This document shows, one piece after another, positions 1 to 8,229 of a stretch of 64,000 nt of DNA. The notes beneath the pieces were generated by a model. The model had not been told where the DNA came from and ran no database searches. It saw only the letters and a program-made list of their open reading frames with translations. Source of the DNA: an uncultured Collinsella sp. (GTDB taxonomy: Bacteria > Actinomycetota > Coriobacteriia > Coriobacteriales > Coriobacteriaceae); contig UQIC01000001.1 in the NCBI GenBank assembly GCA_900540985.1, forward strand, positions 1 to 64,000. The letters are read 5' to 3'. Position 1 is the first letter of the stretch; each line of letters starts with the position of its first letter. The position numbers were made by a program, and so were the translations under genes.

Positions 1-155
1 CCCATCTCCAATTTTAGGGGGGGGGCCCCCCTGCCATATTTGTCCTTCCGTTACACAAATAGTTCAATCAACGACAAAGGCTACCACGCCCGCCGAAGGC
101 GAGGCTTTGCTTCAGCGAAATCCCACCAGACAAAAGCGCGGCCGCGGCAGAGCGA
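1..155. other. Non-coding start of window
   Basis: No gene is supported here. The first 40 bases carry a run of nine G followed directly by C (about 17-31), which would fold into a G/C hairpin. The remainder has no start codon with a Shine-Dalgarno site and no protein resembling a known family. It lies downstream of the minus-strand prs gene. Confidence 0.5.
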
Positions 156-233
156 GCCGTCGGAACAGAAGAAACCCCCGCGCGACCTTTGCGAAGCAAG
201 GGGGAGCGCGGGGGTTTCTTCTGTTCCGACGGC
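156..233 (-). terminator. Very long perfect hairpin downstream of prs
   Basis: The arms at 156-183 and 206-233 are a 28-base perfect inverted repeat. The 22-base loop also pairs internally (CCTTTGC/GCAAGG). It starts about 30 bases after the prs stop codon. The T-rich stretch lies inside the arm, not after it, so it is not a textbook intrinsic terminator, although its position suggests transcription termination or mRNA 3'-end protection. Confidence 0.65.
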
Positions 234-261
234 GATGCGCCGGGTTACAAGGACGATGCGA

Positions 262-1248
262 CTACAGCGCGAAGTCGCCGCCGACGAGCGTGGAGACGGG
301 CTCCTCGTGGTAAACGGCGGAGATGGCCTGAGCGAACTCCTCGGCGACCGAGATGGTCTTGATCTTGCCGCCGACCTCGACAGGAATGGCGTCGGTGACG
401 AGGCACTCGACGATCGGGGCGTCGTTCAGACGCTCGATGGCCGGACCGGAGAAGATGCCGTGGGTGGCGCAGACGTAGATGTCGCCAGCGCCCATAGCCT
501 TGAGCTCCTTGACGTTGGCGCACAGGGTGCCAGCGGTGTCGATCATGTCGTCGTTGATGATGCAGGTCTTGCCCTTGATGTCACCGATGATGCCCATGAC
601 CTCGGCGGCGTTGTGGCGCGGACGGCCCTTGTGGGCGATGGCCAGGTCGCAGCCGAGCATGTCGGACAGCTTCTTGGCGGCCTTGGCGCGACCCACGTCG
701 GGGGAGACGACAACCAGGTTGTCGGTGTCGAAGTGCATGTCGTTGTAGTACTGGCCAAACAGCGGCAGCGCGGACAGGTGGTTAACCGGGATATCAAAGA
801 AGCCCTGGATCTGGCCCTGGTGCAGGTCGAGGGTGATGATGCGATTGACGCCGGCGCGCTCGAGCAGGTTGGCGACGAGGCGGGCGGTGATGGGCTCGCG
901 CGGGCCGGCCTTGCGGTCCTGGCGGGCATAGCCGTAGTGGGTGATAACGGCGGTGATGGAGCGGGCGGATGCGCGCTTGGCAGCGTCGGTGGCGATGAGC
1001 AGCTCCATGAGCATGTCGTTGACGTTGCCGCCGGCCACGGACTGAATCAGGAAGACGTCGGCGCCGCGGACGGTCTCGTCGTAGCGGGCGTAAATCTCAC
1101 CATTGGCGAACTGCTTTAGCGTAAGGCCCGAAAGCTCGACCCCAAGGTACTCAGCGATCTTCTGAGCGAGGGGACGGTTGGAGGAACCGGAATACACGCG
1201 GATGGACTTGCGCATATTCTCCGACTTCTCGGGATCATTAATCGGCAT
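262..1248 (-). CDS. prs: Ribose-phosphate pyrophosphokinase (PRPP synthase)
   Basis: This enzyme transfers the beta,gamma-diphosphate of ATP to ribose 5-phosphate, giving PRPP for purine, pyrimidine, NAD, histidine and tryptophan synthesis in the cytoplasm. The 328-residue length is typical of class I bacterial enzymes. Recognisable parts are the ARQDRK catalytic/ATP loop (about residues 108-113), the LDLHQGQIQGFF segment and the PRPP-binding loop INDDMIDTAGTL (about 229-240). The start has a good AGGAG site (TAAAGGAGAAGGGTAATG on the minus strand). It lies downstream of glmU on the same strand with about 190 bases between them, including a glmU terminator. The pairing of glmU and prs is common in Gram-positive bacteria and links UDP-GlcNAc and PRPP supply. 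Confidence 0.97.
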   Translation of the reverse strand: MPINDPEKSENMRKSIRVYSGSSNRPLAQKIAEYLGVELSGLTLKQFANGEIYARYDETVRGADVFLIQSVAGGNVNDMLMELLIATDAAKRASARSITAVITHYGYARQDRKAGPREPITARLVANLLERAGVNRIITLDLHQGQIQGFFDIPVNHLSALPLFGQYYNDMHFDTDNLVVVSPDVGRAKAAKKLSDMLGCDLAIAHKGRPRHNAAEVMGIIGDIKGKTCIINDDMIDTAGTLCANVKELKAMGAGDIYVCATHGIFSGPAIERLNDAPIVECLVTDAIPVEVGGKIKTISVAEEFAQAISAVYHEEPVSTLVGGDFAL

Positions 1249-1387
1249 TACCCTTCTCCTTTATATCGAATGCCATATAGATGCCTTGTTGCATTGTAAC
1301 CGCGCGACGGGGTTAATCGGGTCTTGATAACGTCTTTACCGTCAACGGACACGAACCGACCACTCATCCGGTTGCGCAGGTCACGAT

Positions 1388-1422
1388 AGAAAAAGGAGCC
1401 GCCCCCATGGGAACAGCTCCTT
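1388..1422 (-). terminator. Intrinsic terminator of glmU
   Basis: Read on the minus strand, AAGGAGC pairs with GCTCCTT (1416-1422 with 1393-1399) around a GC-rich loop, and a run of five T follows. It sits 18 bases after the glmU stop codon. Confidence 0.8.
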
Positions 1423-1439
1423 AGATGCTTGGTAAAACG

Positions 1440-2852
1440 TTATACCTCGTCGTCCTCGTGCAGACGGCGGCGGTAATCGGCGGCCCAGCCCTCAATGTTT
1501 ACCTGACGGGCACGACCCAGGCCGAGTGCGTCTGCCGGGACCGGCTCGGTGATGACGGAGCCGGCGGCCACGAGCGCGCCGTCGCCGATCTGGGCGGGCG
1601 CGACCATCATGGTGTCGGAACCGATGAAGGCGTCCTTGCCGATGACGGTCTTGTGCTTGTGCACGCCGTCGTAGTTGCAGGTGATGGAGCCTGCGCCCAC
1701 GTTGACGCCGGAGCCCATGGTAGTGTCGCCGATGTAGGACAGGTGCGGCACCTTGGAGCCCTCGCCGATCGTGGACTTCTTGATCTCCACGTGCGTGCCG
1801 GCCTTGGAGCCGTCGAGCATGTGGGTGCCCGGGCGCAGGTAGGCGCGCGGGCCGCAGTCGACGCCGTTCTCGATGACGGCCTCGATGGCGATAGTCTCAT
1901 CGATGGTGCAGCCGCTGCCGACGGTGGTGTCGGTGAGGCGGCTGTTGGGGCCGAGCTGGCACTCCTCGCCCACGGTGACGTGGCCGATCAGGTGCGTCTG
2001 CGGCCACACGACGGTGTCGCGGCCGATGGTGGCATCGGGGCCGATCCAGGCCTGCGTGGGATCGATGAACGTGACGCCCTCGGCCATCCAGTGCTCGTTG
2101 ATGCGGTCGCGCGCGATAGCGGTGAGCTGCGCGAGCTGAATGCGGCTGTTGACGCCCAGGCCGTCGCGGTAGTCATCGCAGTGGAAGATGGAGACCGCCT
2201 GGCCGTGACCCTTGAGGATTTCGAGCATGTCGGGCAGGTAGTACTCGGACTGCGCGTTGTCGTTGCCGATCTCGTTAATGTGGGCGGCGAGCTGCGCGCC
2301 GTCAAAGGCGTAGCAGCCGGCGTTGCACTCCAGCAGCGTGGCGGCCTGCTCGGGCGTGCAGTCCTTCTGCTCGATGATGCGCTCGATCTGGCCGTCGGCG
2401 CCCAGCTTGATGCGGCCGTAGCCGAAGGGGTCGGGCGGGGTCATGGTCATGACGGTGCAGGCGAGCTCGCCGGTAGCGACGGTCTGTGCGAACTTGGCGA
2501 CGGTGTCGGCGGTGATGAGCGGCAGGTCGCCGTTGAGCACGACGACGGGGCCTTGCGTGATGCCGCAGGCCTCGAGCGCGACCTTCACGGCGTGACCGGT
2601 GCCCAGGCGCTCGGTCTGCTCGACGCACTCGACCTTGGTGGCGCTGCTGGCGTAGGCGCCGTCGATGAGGGCGCGCATCTCGTCGGCGTGGCTGCCGATG
2701 ACGACCACGACGCGGCTGCAGCCGGCCTTGATGGTGGCGTCGACGATCCACTGGACCATAGGCTTGCCCAGGATCTTGTGCGAAACCTTGCAGTGGTTCG
2801 ACTTCATGCGGGTGCCCTCGCCGGCAGCGAGGATAATTGCGGTTGCGTCCAT
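1440..2852 (-). CDS. glmU: Bifunctional UDP-GlcNAc pyrophosphorylase / GlcN-1-P acetyltransferase
   Basis: GlmU acetylates glucosamine-1-P and then uridylates it to UDP-GlcNAc, the precursor for peptidoglycan. The protein has 470 residues. The nucleotidyltransferase signature LAAGEGTRMKS lies at residues 7-17, and the C-terminal half (from about 255) is a left-handed beta-helix of hexapeptide repeats, with the acetyltransferase segment containing NYDGVHKHKTVIG. The open frame extends further upstream, but the chosen ATG at 2852 has a CAGGAG site six bases before it and begins exactly at the conserved MDATAIILAAG start; the upstream extension is Arg-rich and unconserved. It is divergent from the ECF transporter genes. 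Confidence 0.97.
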   Translation of the reverse strand: MDATAIILAAGEGTRMKSNHCKVSHKILGKPMVQWIVDATIKAGCSRVVVVIGSHADEMRALIDGAYASSATKVECVEQTERLGTGHAVKVALEACGITQGPVVVLNGDLPLITADTVAKFAQTVATGELACTVMTMTPPDPFGYGRIKLGADGQIERIIEQKDCTPEQAATLLECNAGCYAFDGAQLAAHINEIGNDNAQSEYYLPDMLEILKGHGQAVSIFHCDDYRDGLGVNSRIQLAQLTAIARDRINEHWMAEGVTFIDPTQAWIGPDATIGRDTVVWPQTHLIGHVTVGEECQLGPNSRLTDTTVGSGCTIDETIAIEAVIENGVDCGPRAYLRPGTHMLDGSKAGTHVEIKKSTIGEGSKVPHLSYIGDTTMGSGVNVGAGSITCNYDGVHKHKTVIGKDAFIGSDTMMVAPAQIGDGALVAAGSVITEPVPADALGLGRARQVNIEGWAADYRRRLHEDDEV

Positions 2853-3045
2853 GTGATCTCCTGTTACGTTATAGAGACGTGTGTTTGGAAACGATACACG
2901 GCGCAATATGATACCGCAGGCATATGTTGAGCGCGTAGCGATTGGTTTGCGGCGGTTGGGGCTTGCGCCGCCGTCGTGGCGTTTGCGCTGCTTGCGTGCG
3001 GCGTTGGCGGTGCTGCGGAGCTGTCTTTTGAGCGAGGGGACGGGG

Positions 3046-3939
3046 GTGCCCGTGGACAACATACAAGAGGAGTTTGGCGGCGAGCCCGTCGCGGCATTCT
3101 CGATGTCGCATCCGGCTGTGCCGGCCCTCTACATGGTGCTGACGCTGGGGCTCACCATGTTCTCGATGCAACCGGTGCTGATCGTGCTGTCGCTTGCGGG
3201 CGGGCTGGCGTATGGATTTGCGACGCGTGGGGCTGCCCGCACGCTGGGCGCACTCCGCTGGCAGTTGCCGGTGATTTTGATTATCGCGCTGGTCAATCCG
3301 CTGTTTAGCGCCTCGGGCTCGACGGAGCTGTTCCGTATTGGCATGCGCGCGGTGTATCTGGAAAGCATGGTATACGGCCTGTGCATGGGCGGGCTGTTTG
3401 TGGCGAGCGTGCTGTGGTTTGAGGCCGCGGCGTCGATGCTCGAATACGACAAGGTGCTCGCGCTGCTGGGCAATGCCGCACCGGTGATTGCGCTCATGAT
3501 CTCGATGTGCATGAGGCTTATCCCGCAGTTTTTACGCCGCGGTCGTACGGTGCTGGCGGTGCAGGATGCGATTGATGTGCCGGGGCGTGCGCCGGCCGAC
3601 CCCGTGCGCTCGCGCTTGCGGGCATCGAGTGTGTTGATGGGCTGGGGCATGGAAGATTCGCTGGAGCGCGCGGACGCGATGCGCTCGCGCGGGTGGGGTG
3701 CCGCGACGCGTCGTACGACGTATGCGCGGTATCGGCTGGGGCGCAGTGACGTTGCCGCGCTGGCTGGGCTCGTACTGTTTGGCGCTGCCGCGGTGGCGGT
3801 GGCGTGGACCGCGACGACGCAGTATTCGTTTTATCCGCAGCTCTCGGTGCCGGCGCCGTGGCCAGGCTATGTCGTGTACGCCGCCTGGATGGTGTTGCCT
3901 TGCGCGTTGCACGCGATTGATGAGAAGAGGTTTGGCTGA
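3046..3939 (+). CDS. ecfT: ECF transporter transmembrane coupling protein EcfT
   Basis: EcfT is the scaffold membrane protein that joins the ATPases to the substrate-binding S component in energy-coupling-factor vitamin/metal importers. Several hydrophobic segments are visible (MVLTLGLTMFSMQPVLIVLSLAGGLAYGF, LPVILIIALVNPLF, LLGNAAPVIALMISMCM, VAALAGLVLFGAAAVAVAW). The conserved cytoplasmic coupling segment with Ala/Ser-Arg-Gly motifs reads ADAMRSRGWG near residue 220. No ATG has a Shine-Dalgarno site; I chose GTG at 3046 because GAGGGGA lies five bases upstream. GTG 3052 and ATG 3103 are alternatives. The stop codon overlaps the next gene (TGATG), so the two are translationally coupled. Confidence 0.85.
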   Translation: MPVDNIQEEFGGEPVAAFSMSHPAVPALYMVLTLGLTMFSMQPVLIVLSLAGGLAYGFATRGAARTLGALRWQLPVILIIALVNPLFSASGSTELFRIGMRAVYLESMVYGLCMGGLFVASVLWFEAAASMLEYDKVLALLGNAAPVIALMISMCMRLIPQFLRRGRTVLAVQDAIDVPGRAPADPVRSRLRASSVLMGWGMEDSLERADAMRSRGWGAATRRTTYARYRLGRSDVAALAGLVLFGAAAVAVAWTATTQYSFYPQLSVPAPWPGYVVYAAWMVLPCALHAIDEKRFG

Positions 3940-5582
3940 TGGCTCGGTTTGATAGGAACTCGGCGGCGGGTGTGGCATATGGCTCGGCCGCGCCGGCGAT
4001 TGAGGTGCGAGGCCTTAGTTTTGCCTATCCCGGGGTCAAGGCACCGGTGCTCGAGGGGCTTGATTGGCGTGTTTCCCAAGGTGCGTTTGCACTGCTTGTT
4101 GGCGGTACCGGTTCGGGCAAGTCGACGCTGCTGTCGCTGCTCAAGCCCGAGATCGCTCCAGCGGGCGAGCGCACTGGCGATGCGCGCGTGCTGGGCGAGA
4201 ACGTTGCCGACATGGACGTGCGGGCATCGGCAGAGCGCGTGGGTTATGTGTTTCAGGATCCCGAGAACCAGATTGTGTGCGAGACCGTGTGGCACGAGAT
4301 GGCGTTTGGCCTAGAGAATCTGGGTGTGTCGCGCGACGAGATGCGCCGCCGTGTTGCCGAGACCAGCTATTTCTTTGGTCTGGAGGACTGGCTTCATCGT
4401 GATACCGATACGCTTTCGGGTGGCCGCAAGCAGCTGCTGTCGCTTGCCGCCGTCCTGGCGCTGCGCCCGCGCGTGCTGCTGCTCGACGAGCCCACGTCTC
4501 AGCTCGATCCCGTTGCCGAGAAGAATTTCCTGCACGCGCTGTTTCGTGTGAATCGCGAGCTGGGCTGCACGGTTGTTGTGGCGACGCATCAGCCGCGCCC
4601 AATGCTCGAATACGCGACGTGTGCGTACCGGATTGAGGATGGCCGCGTGCACGAGGCGGCGGATATGGCTTCTTTGGTATGCCGAGAATCGCTGTTTTCC
4701 GATGACACGTTGGGGTGGGGTGCCATCCGATGTGCAAAAAACGGAGTATTCAGCAGGCGTGAGGACAATTTGGGCTCTCTGGAACCGCCCGGGGACGTAT
4801 CGAGCGCGAAAAAAAGTTTGGAATTGGACAAATCGTCCGAATTTGTGGCGCAAACGTCGCTCGAGAACGGCTTGGAAGCCTTCTCGCGCACGGATGGAAG
4901 CAGAATACTCCAAAAAATGCACGGCGGGTCGGCTACCACCCTGTCGGAAGGCTGGTTTCGCTACAATCGCGCGGGCGGTTGGGTGCTGCGTGGGCTCGAC
5001 GTGGCGTTTTCGGCCGGTGCGGTGCATGCGATCGTGGGCGGCAACGGATGCGGTAAGTCGACGATGCTTTCAGTGCTGGCGAAGACCGCCAAGCTGCAGC
5101 GCGGCCGCATGGTGCGCGGAGCGGCCTCGGCGGCGCTGCTGCCTCAGAATCCCAAAGCATTGCTGGTTGCCGAGACGGTTCGCGATGAGCTGATGGAATG
5201 GGCCTCGACCTGCGGATATGACGAGAACTTGGCGCGGGAGCGTGCGGTGCAACTTGGACTGGACGGCCTGGAGACGCGCCACCCCTACGACCTCTCGGGC
5301 GGACAGCGCCAGCTGCTCGCACTGGCAAAGCTGCTGCTGATCGGCCCCGAGCTGCTGCTGCTTGACGAGCCCACGAAGGGCTTGGACCTGGAGAGCCGCC
5401 GCATCATCGCCCGCGCCCTGCGTGACCATGCGAAGGCTGGCGGCACCGTCATCATGGCTACGCACGATTCGGACTTTGCCGAGCAGGTAGCCGACGACGT
5501 CGCCATGATGTTTGACGGCGAGATTGCTTGCATGGAGCCCCCGGCCGACTTCTTTGCCGACAACGTGTTCTATAGGGCGTGA
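3939..5582 (+). CDS. ecfA: Fused double-ATPase subunit of ECF transporter
   Basis: Two ABC ATPase domains in one 547-residue chain energise the ECF importer (the A and A' subunits fused). Domain 1 has Walker A GGTGSGKSTL (about 55-64), Q-loop QDPENQ, signature LSGGRKQ (about 159) and Walker B VLLLDEPTSQLDP. Domain 2 has Walker A GGNGCGKSTM (about 366), signature LSGGQRQ (about 453) and Walker B LLLLDEPTKGLD. The linker is unusually long. About 64 residues (265-328; DNA 4732-4922) are Ser/Glu/Lys-rich and unlike an ABC domain, and the underlying DNA is visibly more AT-rich than its surroundings with inverted-repeat ends. This looks like an in-frame repeat insertion (see findings). Confidence 0.93.
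   Translation: MARFDRNSAAGVAYGSAAPAIEVRGLSFAYPGVKAPVLEGLDWRVSQGAFALLVGGTGSGKSTLLSLLKPEIAPAGERTGDARVLGENVADMDVRASAERVGYVFQDPENQIVCETVWHEMAFGLENLGVSRDEMRRRVAETSYFFGLEDWLHRDTDTLSGGRKQLLSLAAVLALRPRVLLLDEPTSQLDPVAEKNFLHALFRVNRELGCTVVVATHQPRPMLEYATCAYRIEDGRVHEAADMASLVCRESLFSDDTLGWGAIRCAKNGVFSRREDNLGSLEPPGDVSSAKKSLELDKSSEFVAQTSLENGLEAFSRTDGSRILQKMHGGSATTLSEGWFRYNRAGGWVLRGLDVAFSAGAVHAIVGGNGCGKSTMLSVLAKTAKLQRGRMVRGAASAALLPQNPKALLVAETVRDELMEWASTCGYDENLARERAVQLGLDGLETRHPYDLSGGQRQLLALAKLLLIGPELLLLDEPTKGLDLESRRIIARALRDHAKAGGTVIMATHDSDFAEQVADDVAMMFDGEIACMEPPADFFADNVFYRA
4732..4922 (+). repeat. Putative palindromic element inserted in frame within ecfA
   Basis: The ends are inverted copies: GTGCA then GGAGTATTC at 4732-4750, matched by GAATACTCC then TGCAC at 4903-4922, with A-runs of equal length between the two blocks on both sides. 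The middle carries another inverted repeat (AATTGGAC / GTCCGAATT, about 4821-4842). The segment is about 191 bases, AT-richer than the flanking gene, has no stop codon in the ecfA frame, and falls exactly between the two ATPase domains. The repeat identity is an inference; no second full copy occurs in this window. Confidence 0.6.
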
Positions 5583-5586
5583 TGGG

Positions 5587-6300
5587 ATGACGGACTGTCG
5601 TTTCTCGCGCTTGCTTGCAAAACTGGAGATCCCGCTGTTGTTGGCGGTGCCGGCGGTGATGGCTGCGGCGTTGCTGGCGGGTGTTGAGCAGGCAGCGTTG
5701 GCCATGCTGATTGTGGTGGCGCTGGTGCTCGCGCTGTTCTTTGCGGGTTACGAGGCATCTCGTCCGGGTTTGCGCCAGATTATGCCCACGCTGGTGTTGG
5801 CGGCGCTGGCGGCGGCGGGGCGCATCCTGTTTGGGCCCATTCCCGACTTTAAACCGGTGAGCGCCATCGCCATTATCGCGGGGGCGACGCTTGGTCGCCG
5901 CAATGGTTTTATGGTTGGCGCGCTGGCGGCGCTGACCAGCAATTTCTTTTTTGGGCAGGGCATGTGGACGCCGTGGCAGATGTATGCCTGGGGTCTGGTT
6001 GGCTATGTTGGCGGCGCACTGGCGCATGCCGGCGCTTTTGATCGCGCCGATGGCACCGTGCGTATGCCGGCGCTGCTGACCTACGGCTTTGCTTCGGGTT
6101 TGCTGTACGGCGTTGTGATCAACGCCTACGACATTATCGGTTTTGTTCAACCGCTCACGTGGGCGGGTGCCATGGCGCGTCTTGCCACGGCAGTGCCGTT
6201 CGATATCACACACGGCCTCGCGACCTGCGTGTTCTTGGCCGCCTTGTACAAGCCTTGGTGCCGTCGCATTAACCGTGTCGTCGTGAAATACGGGCTGTAA
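5587..6300 (+). CDS. ECF transporter substrate-specific (S) component
   Basis: This 237-residue membrane protein has about six hydrophobic helices and should bind the vitamin or other substrate for the ECF complex encoded just upstream. The signature stretch SNFFFGQGMWTPWQM (about residues 119-133) and the GATLGRRNGFMVGALAAL segment are typical of one ECF S-component family (DUF6580/CbrT-like). The substrate cannot be read from the sequence; cobalamin-type compounds are one possibility. The ATG at 5587 follows the ecfA stop by four bases. The T-A-S order in one operon makes this a dedicated system and not a shared energising module. Confidence 0.85.
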   Translation: MTDCRFSRLLAKLEIPLLLAVPAVMAAALLAGVEQAALAMLIVVALVLALFFAGYEASRPGLRQIMPTLVLAALAAAGRILFGPIPDFKPVSAIAIIAGATLGRRNGFMVGALAALTSNFFFGQGMWTPWQMYAWGLVGYVGGALAHAGAFDRADGTVRMPALLTYGFASGLLYGVVINAYDIIGFVQPLTWAGAMARLATAVPFDITHGLATCVFLAALYKPWCRRINRVVVKYGL

Positions 6301-6324
6301 GGCATTTCGCGTTCCCTCACGAAC

Positions 6325-6387
6325 TTGCGGTGGAATAGTTCTCGTTTTTGGCAATTTGCTGCCCAAACAGGAACTATTCCACCGCAA
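6325..6387. repeat. Palindrome between convergent genes
   Basis: A 17-base perfect inverted repeat (6325-6341, TTGCGGTGGAATAGTTC, with 6371-6387) encloses a 29-base loop. It lies between the convergent ECF S-component and exonuclease genes. There is no T-run outside the stem, so it is either a bidirectional terminator or a member of the palindrome family seen throughout the window. Confidence 0.7.
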
Positions 6388-6449
6388 CTTATAGGGGGAG
6401 AGGGGTCACATGATCTGTTTTCCTCTGTCTCCCAGGAAATTACTTGGGG

Positions 6450-7268
6450 CTAGAGCTCTAGCGTGAGGGTGACGGGGCAGTGATCGCTGCCAAAGATGTC
6501 GCCGCGGATGCCGGTGTCGCGTACGTTGCCGGCGATTGCGTCGCTTACCAGGAAGTAGTCGATGCGCCAGCCTGCGTTGTTCTTGCGGGCATTAAAGCGG
6601 TAGCTCCACCAGCTGTAGACGCCCTCGACGTCCGGATTGGCCGCGCGCCAGGTGTCGGTAAAACCGGCGTCGAGCAGCTCGGTGAACTTGCCGCGCTCCT
6701 CGTCCGAAAAGCCGGCGTTGCCGCGGTTGGACTTGGGGTTCTTAAGGTCGATCTCCTCGTGCGCCACGTTAAAGTCGCCGCAAGTTACGACGGGTTTGCC
6801 GGTCTCGCACTCGAGCGCGTTCAAAAAGCCGCGGTAGGCATCGTCCCAGGCCATGCGCACGTCGATGCGGGCGAGTTCGTTTTGCGCGTTGGGAGTGTAG
6901 ACATCCACAAACCAGAACTTGTCGAACTCCAGCGCGCAGACGCGGCCCTCGGTCGCGGCTTGGGCGACGAGCTCGGCCGCCTCGCCCTCGCCGGCGTAGG
7001 GCAGCAGCGCATCGGCGCGCAGTACGCGCAGCGGTTCCTGGCGGCTAAAGACCGCGGTGCCCGAGTAGCCCTTGCGCTCGGCGTAGCTCCAGGTTTGGTG
7101 ATAGCCGGGCAGGCCAATATCAACCTGGCCCTCCTGCAGCTTGGTCTCTTGCAGCGCCAGGATATCGACGTCGAGTTCTTGCGCGATCTGGATAAAGCTC
7201 GGGTCCTTTTTGAGCACGGCGCGCAGGCCGTTGACGTTCCACGAGGCGAAAGTGTAAGTCTGAGGCAT
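6450..7268 (-). CDS. xth: Exodeoxyribonuclease III
   Basis: This is an AP endonuclease / 3'-5' exonuclease of the EEP fold for base-excision repair, 272 residues, standard length. The motifs are in order: SWNVNG (about 8-13), LQETK, YTPNAQ, CGDFNVAHEEIDL, RIDYFLVSD and the C-terminal GSDHCPVTL containing the catalytic Asp-His. The minus-strand start is preceded by AAAGGAC. It is divergent from the Sir2 gene with about 110 bases between the two starts. Confidence 0.97.
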   Translation of the reverse strand: MPQTYTFASWNVNGLRAVLKKDPSFIQIAQELDVDILALQETKLQEGQVDIGLPGYHQTWSYAERKGYSGTAVFSRQEPLRVLRADALLPYAGEGEAAELVAQAATEGRVCALEFDKFWFVDVYTPNAQNELARIDVRMAWDDAYRGFLNALECETGKPVVTCGDFNVAHEEIDLKNPKSNRGNAGFSDEERGKFTELLDAGFTDTWRAANPDVEGVYSWWSYRFNARKNNAGWRIDYFLVSDAIAGNVRDTGIRGDIFGSDHCPVTLTLEL

Positions 7269-7381
7269 GGTGTCCTTTCGACGGGGTTGGCAGGCTTAAG
7301 ATTAACGCAACAAGAGCGGGGCGGAGTCCGCGAGTGATAGTGCGAACGCCGCCGTCCCGGAGACACGGACGGAGGACTCAT

Positions 7382-8134
7382 ATGACGCAGGCAATATCGG
7401 ACCCCAGGCAGGCCTCCGCCGCGCTGGCGGATCTGTTTGACACCCACAAGCGCGTGGTCTTCTTTGGCGGCGCTGGTGTTTCCACGGCAAGTGGCATCCC
7501 CGATTTCCGCAGCGTGGACGGCCTGTATCACCAGCAGTTTGCCTATCCGCCCGAGACCATGCTGTCGCATAGCTTTTACGAGGCGCATCCGGCCGAGTTC
7601 TTCGACTTCTACCGCACCAAGATGATCGCGCTTGGCGCCAAGCCCAATCGCTGCCACACCAAGCTGGCCGAGCTGGAGCGCGCCGGCAAGCTAAATGCCG
7701 TGGTGACGCAAAATATCGACGGCCTGCATCAGATGGCCGGCTCACAGCGCGTGTTCGAGCTGCACGGATCGGTCCATCGCAACATTTGCCAGTCGTGCGG
7801 CGCGGTCTATAGCGCCGAGTGGATTTGCTCGCGCGAGCACGAGGACGCCGCGGGCGTGCCTGCGTGCCCCGCGTGCGGCGGCCGCATCAAGCCCGATGTA
7901 GTGCTCTACGAAGAGCCGCTCGATGAGCATGTGCTGACCGGTGCCGTTGCCGCCATCGCCGCGGCCGATGCCCTCATTGTGGGCGGGACCTCGCTCGTGG
8001 TGTATCCGGCGGCAGGCCTTACGCGTTACTTTACCGGCGATACGCTGGCCATATGCAACCTTGCTCCCACCGATCAGGATGCAAATGCCGACCTGCTGAT
8101 TTCTTGCGACATCGCGGCCGCGTTTGCGTTCTAG
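7382..8134 (+). CDS. cobB: NAD-dependent protein deacylase, Sir2 family
   Basis: This sirtuin removes acyl groups from lysines using NAD+, giving nicotinamide and O-acyl-ADP-ribose. The 250-residue protein has GAGVSTASGIPDFRS (NAD binding), TQNIDGLHQMAG, catalytic His in ELHGSVHRN, and a Cys4 zinc site (CQSC ... CPAC) around residues 134-164. VGGTSLVVYPAAGL forms the C-terminal NAD-binding loop. The ATG at 7382 has GGAGGA six bases upstream; the frame is open further upstream but unconserved. It is a single gene followed by the folate gene with its own likely promoter. Confidence 0.95.
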   Translation: MTQAISDPRQASAALADLFDTHKRVVFFGGAGVSTASGIPDFRSVDGLYHQQFAYPPETMLSHSFYEAHPAEFFDFYRTKMIALGAKPNRCHTKLAELERAGKLNAVVTQNIDGLHQMAGSQRVFELHGSVHRNICQSCGAVYSAEWICSREHEDAAGVPACPACGGRIKPDVVLYEEPLDEHVLTGAVAAIAAADALIVGGTSLVVYPAAGLTRYFTGDTLAICNLAPTDQDANADLLISCDIAAAFAF

Positions 8135-8154
8135 CCCGCGCGCGCGGATACAAT
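8124..8154 (+). promoter_or_regulatory. Possible promoter of folPK
   Basis: A TACAAT -10-like hexamer at 8149-8154 is preceded by TTGCGT at 8124-8129 with a 19-base spacer. It lies about 75 bases before the folPK start. The spacing is longer than optimal. Confidence 0.4.
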
Positions 8155-8229
8155 AGAAAGACTGAGTGCAAAGCGACCCCGCCGCCAGCTCCCCAAGCTC
8201 GGCGGCGTGGGCATTTTAGGAGGATGTTC

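Noticed and set aside
1425..2930. Plus-strand frame opposite glmU
   Set aside because: glmU is unambiguous on the minus strand; the plus-strand frame is Gly/Val/Asp-rich shadow sequence.
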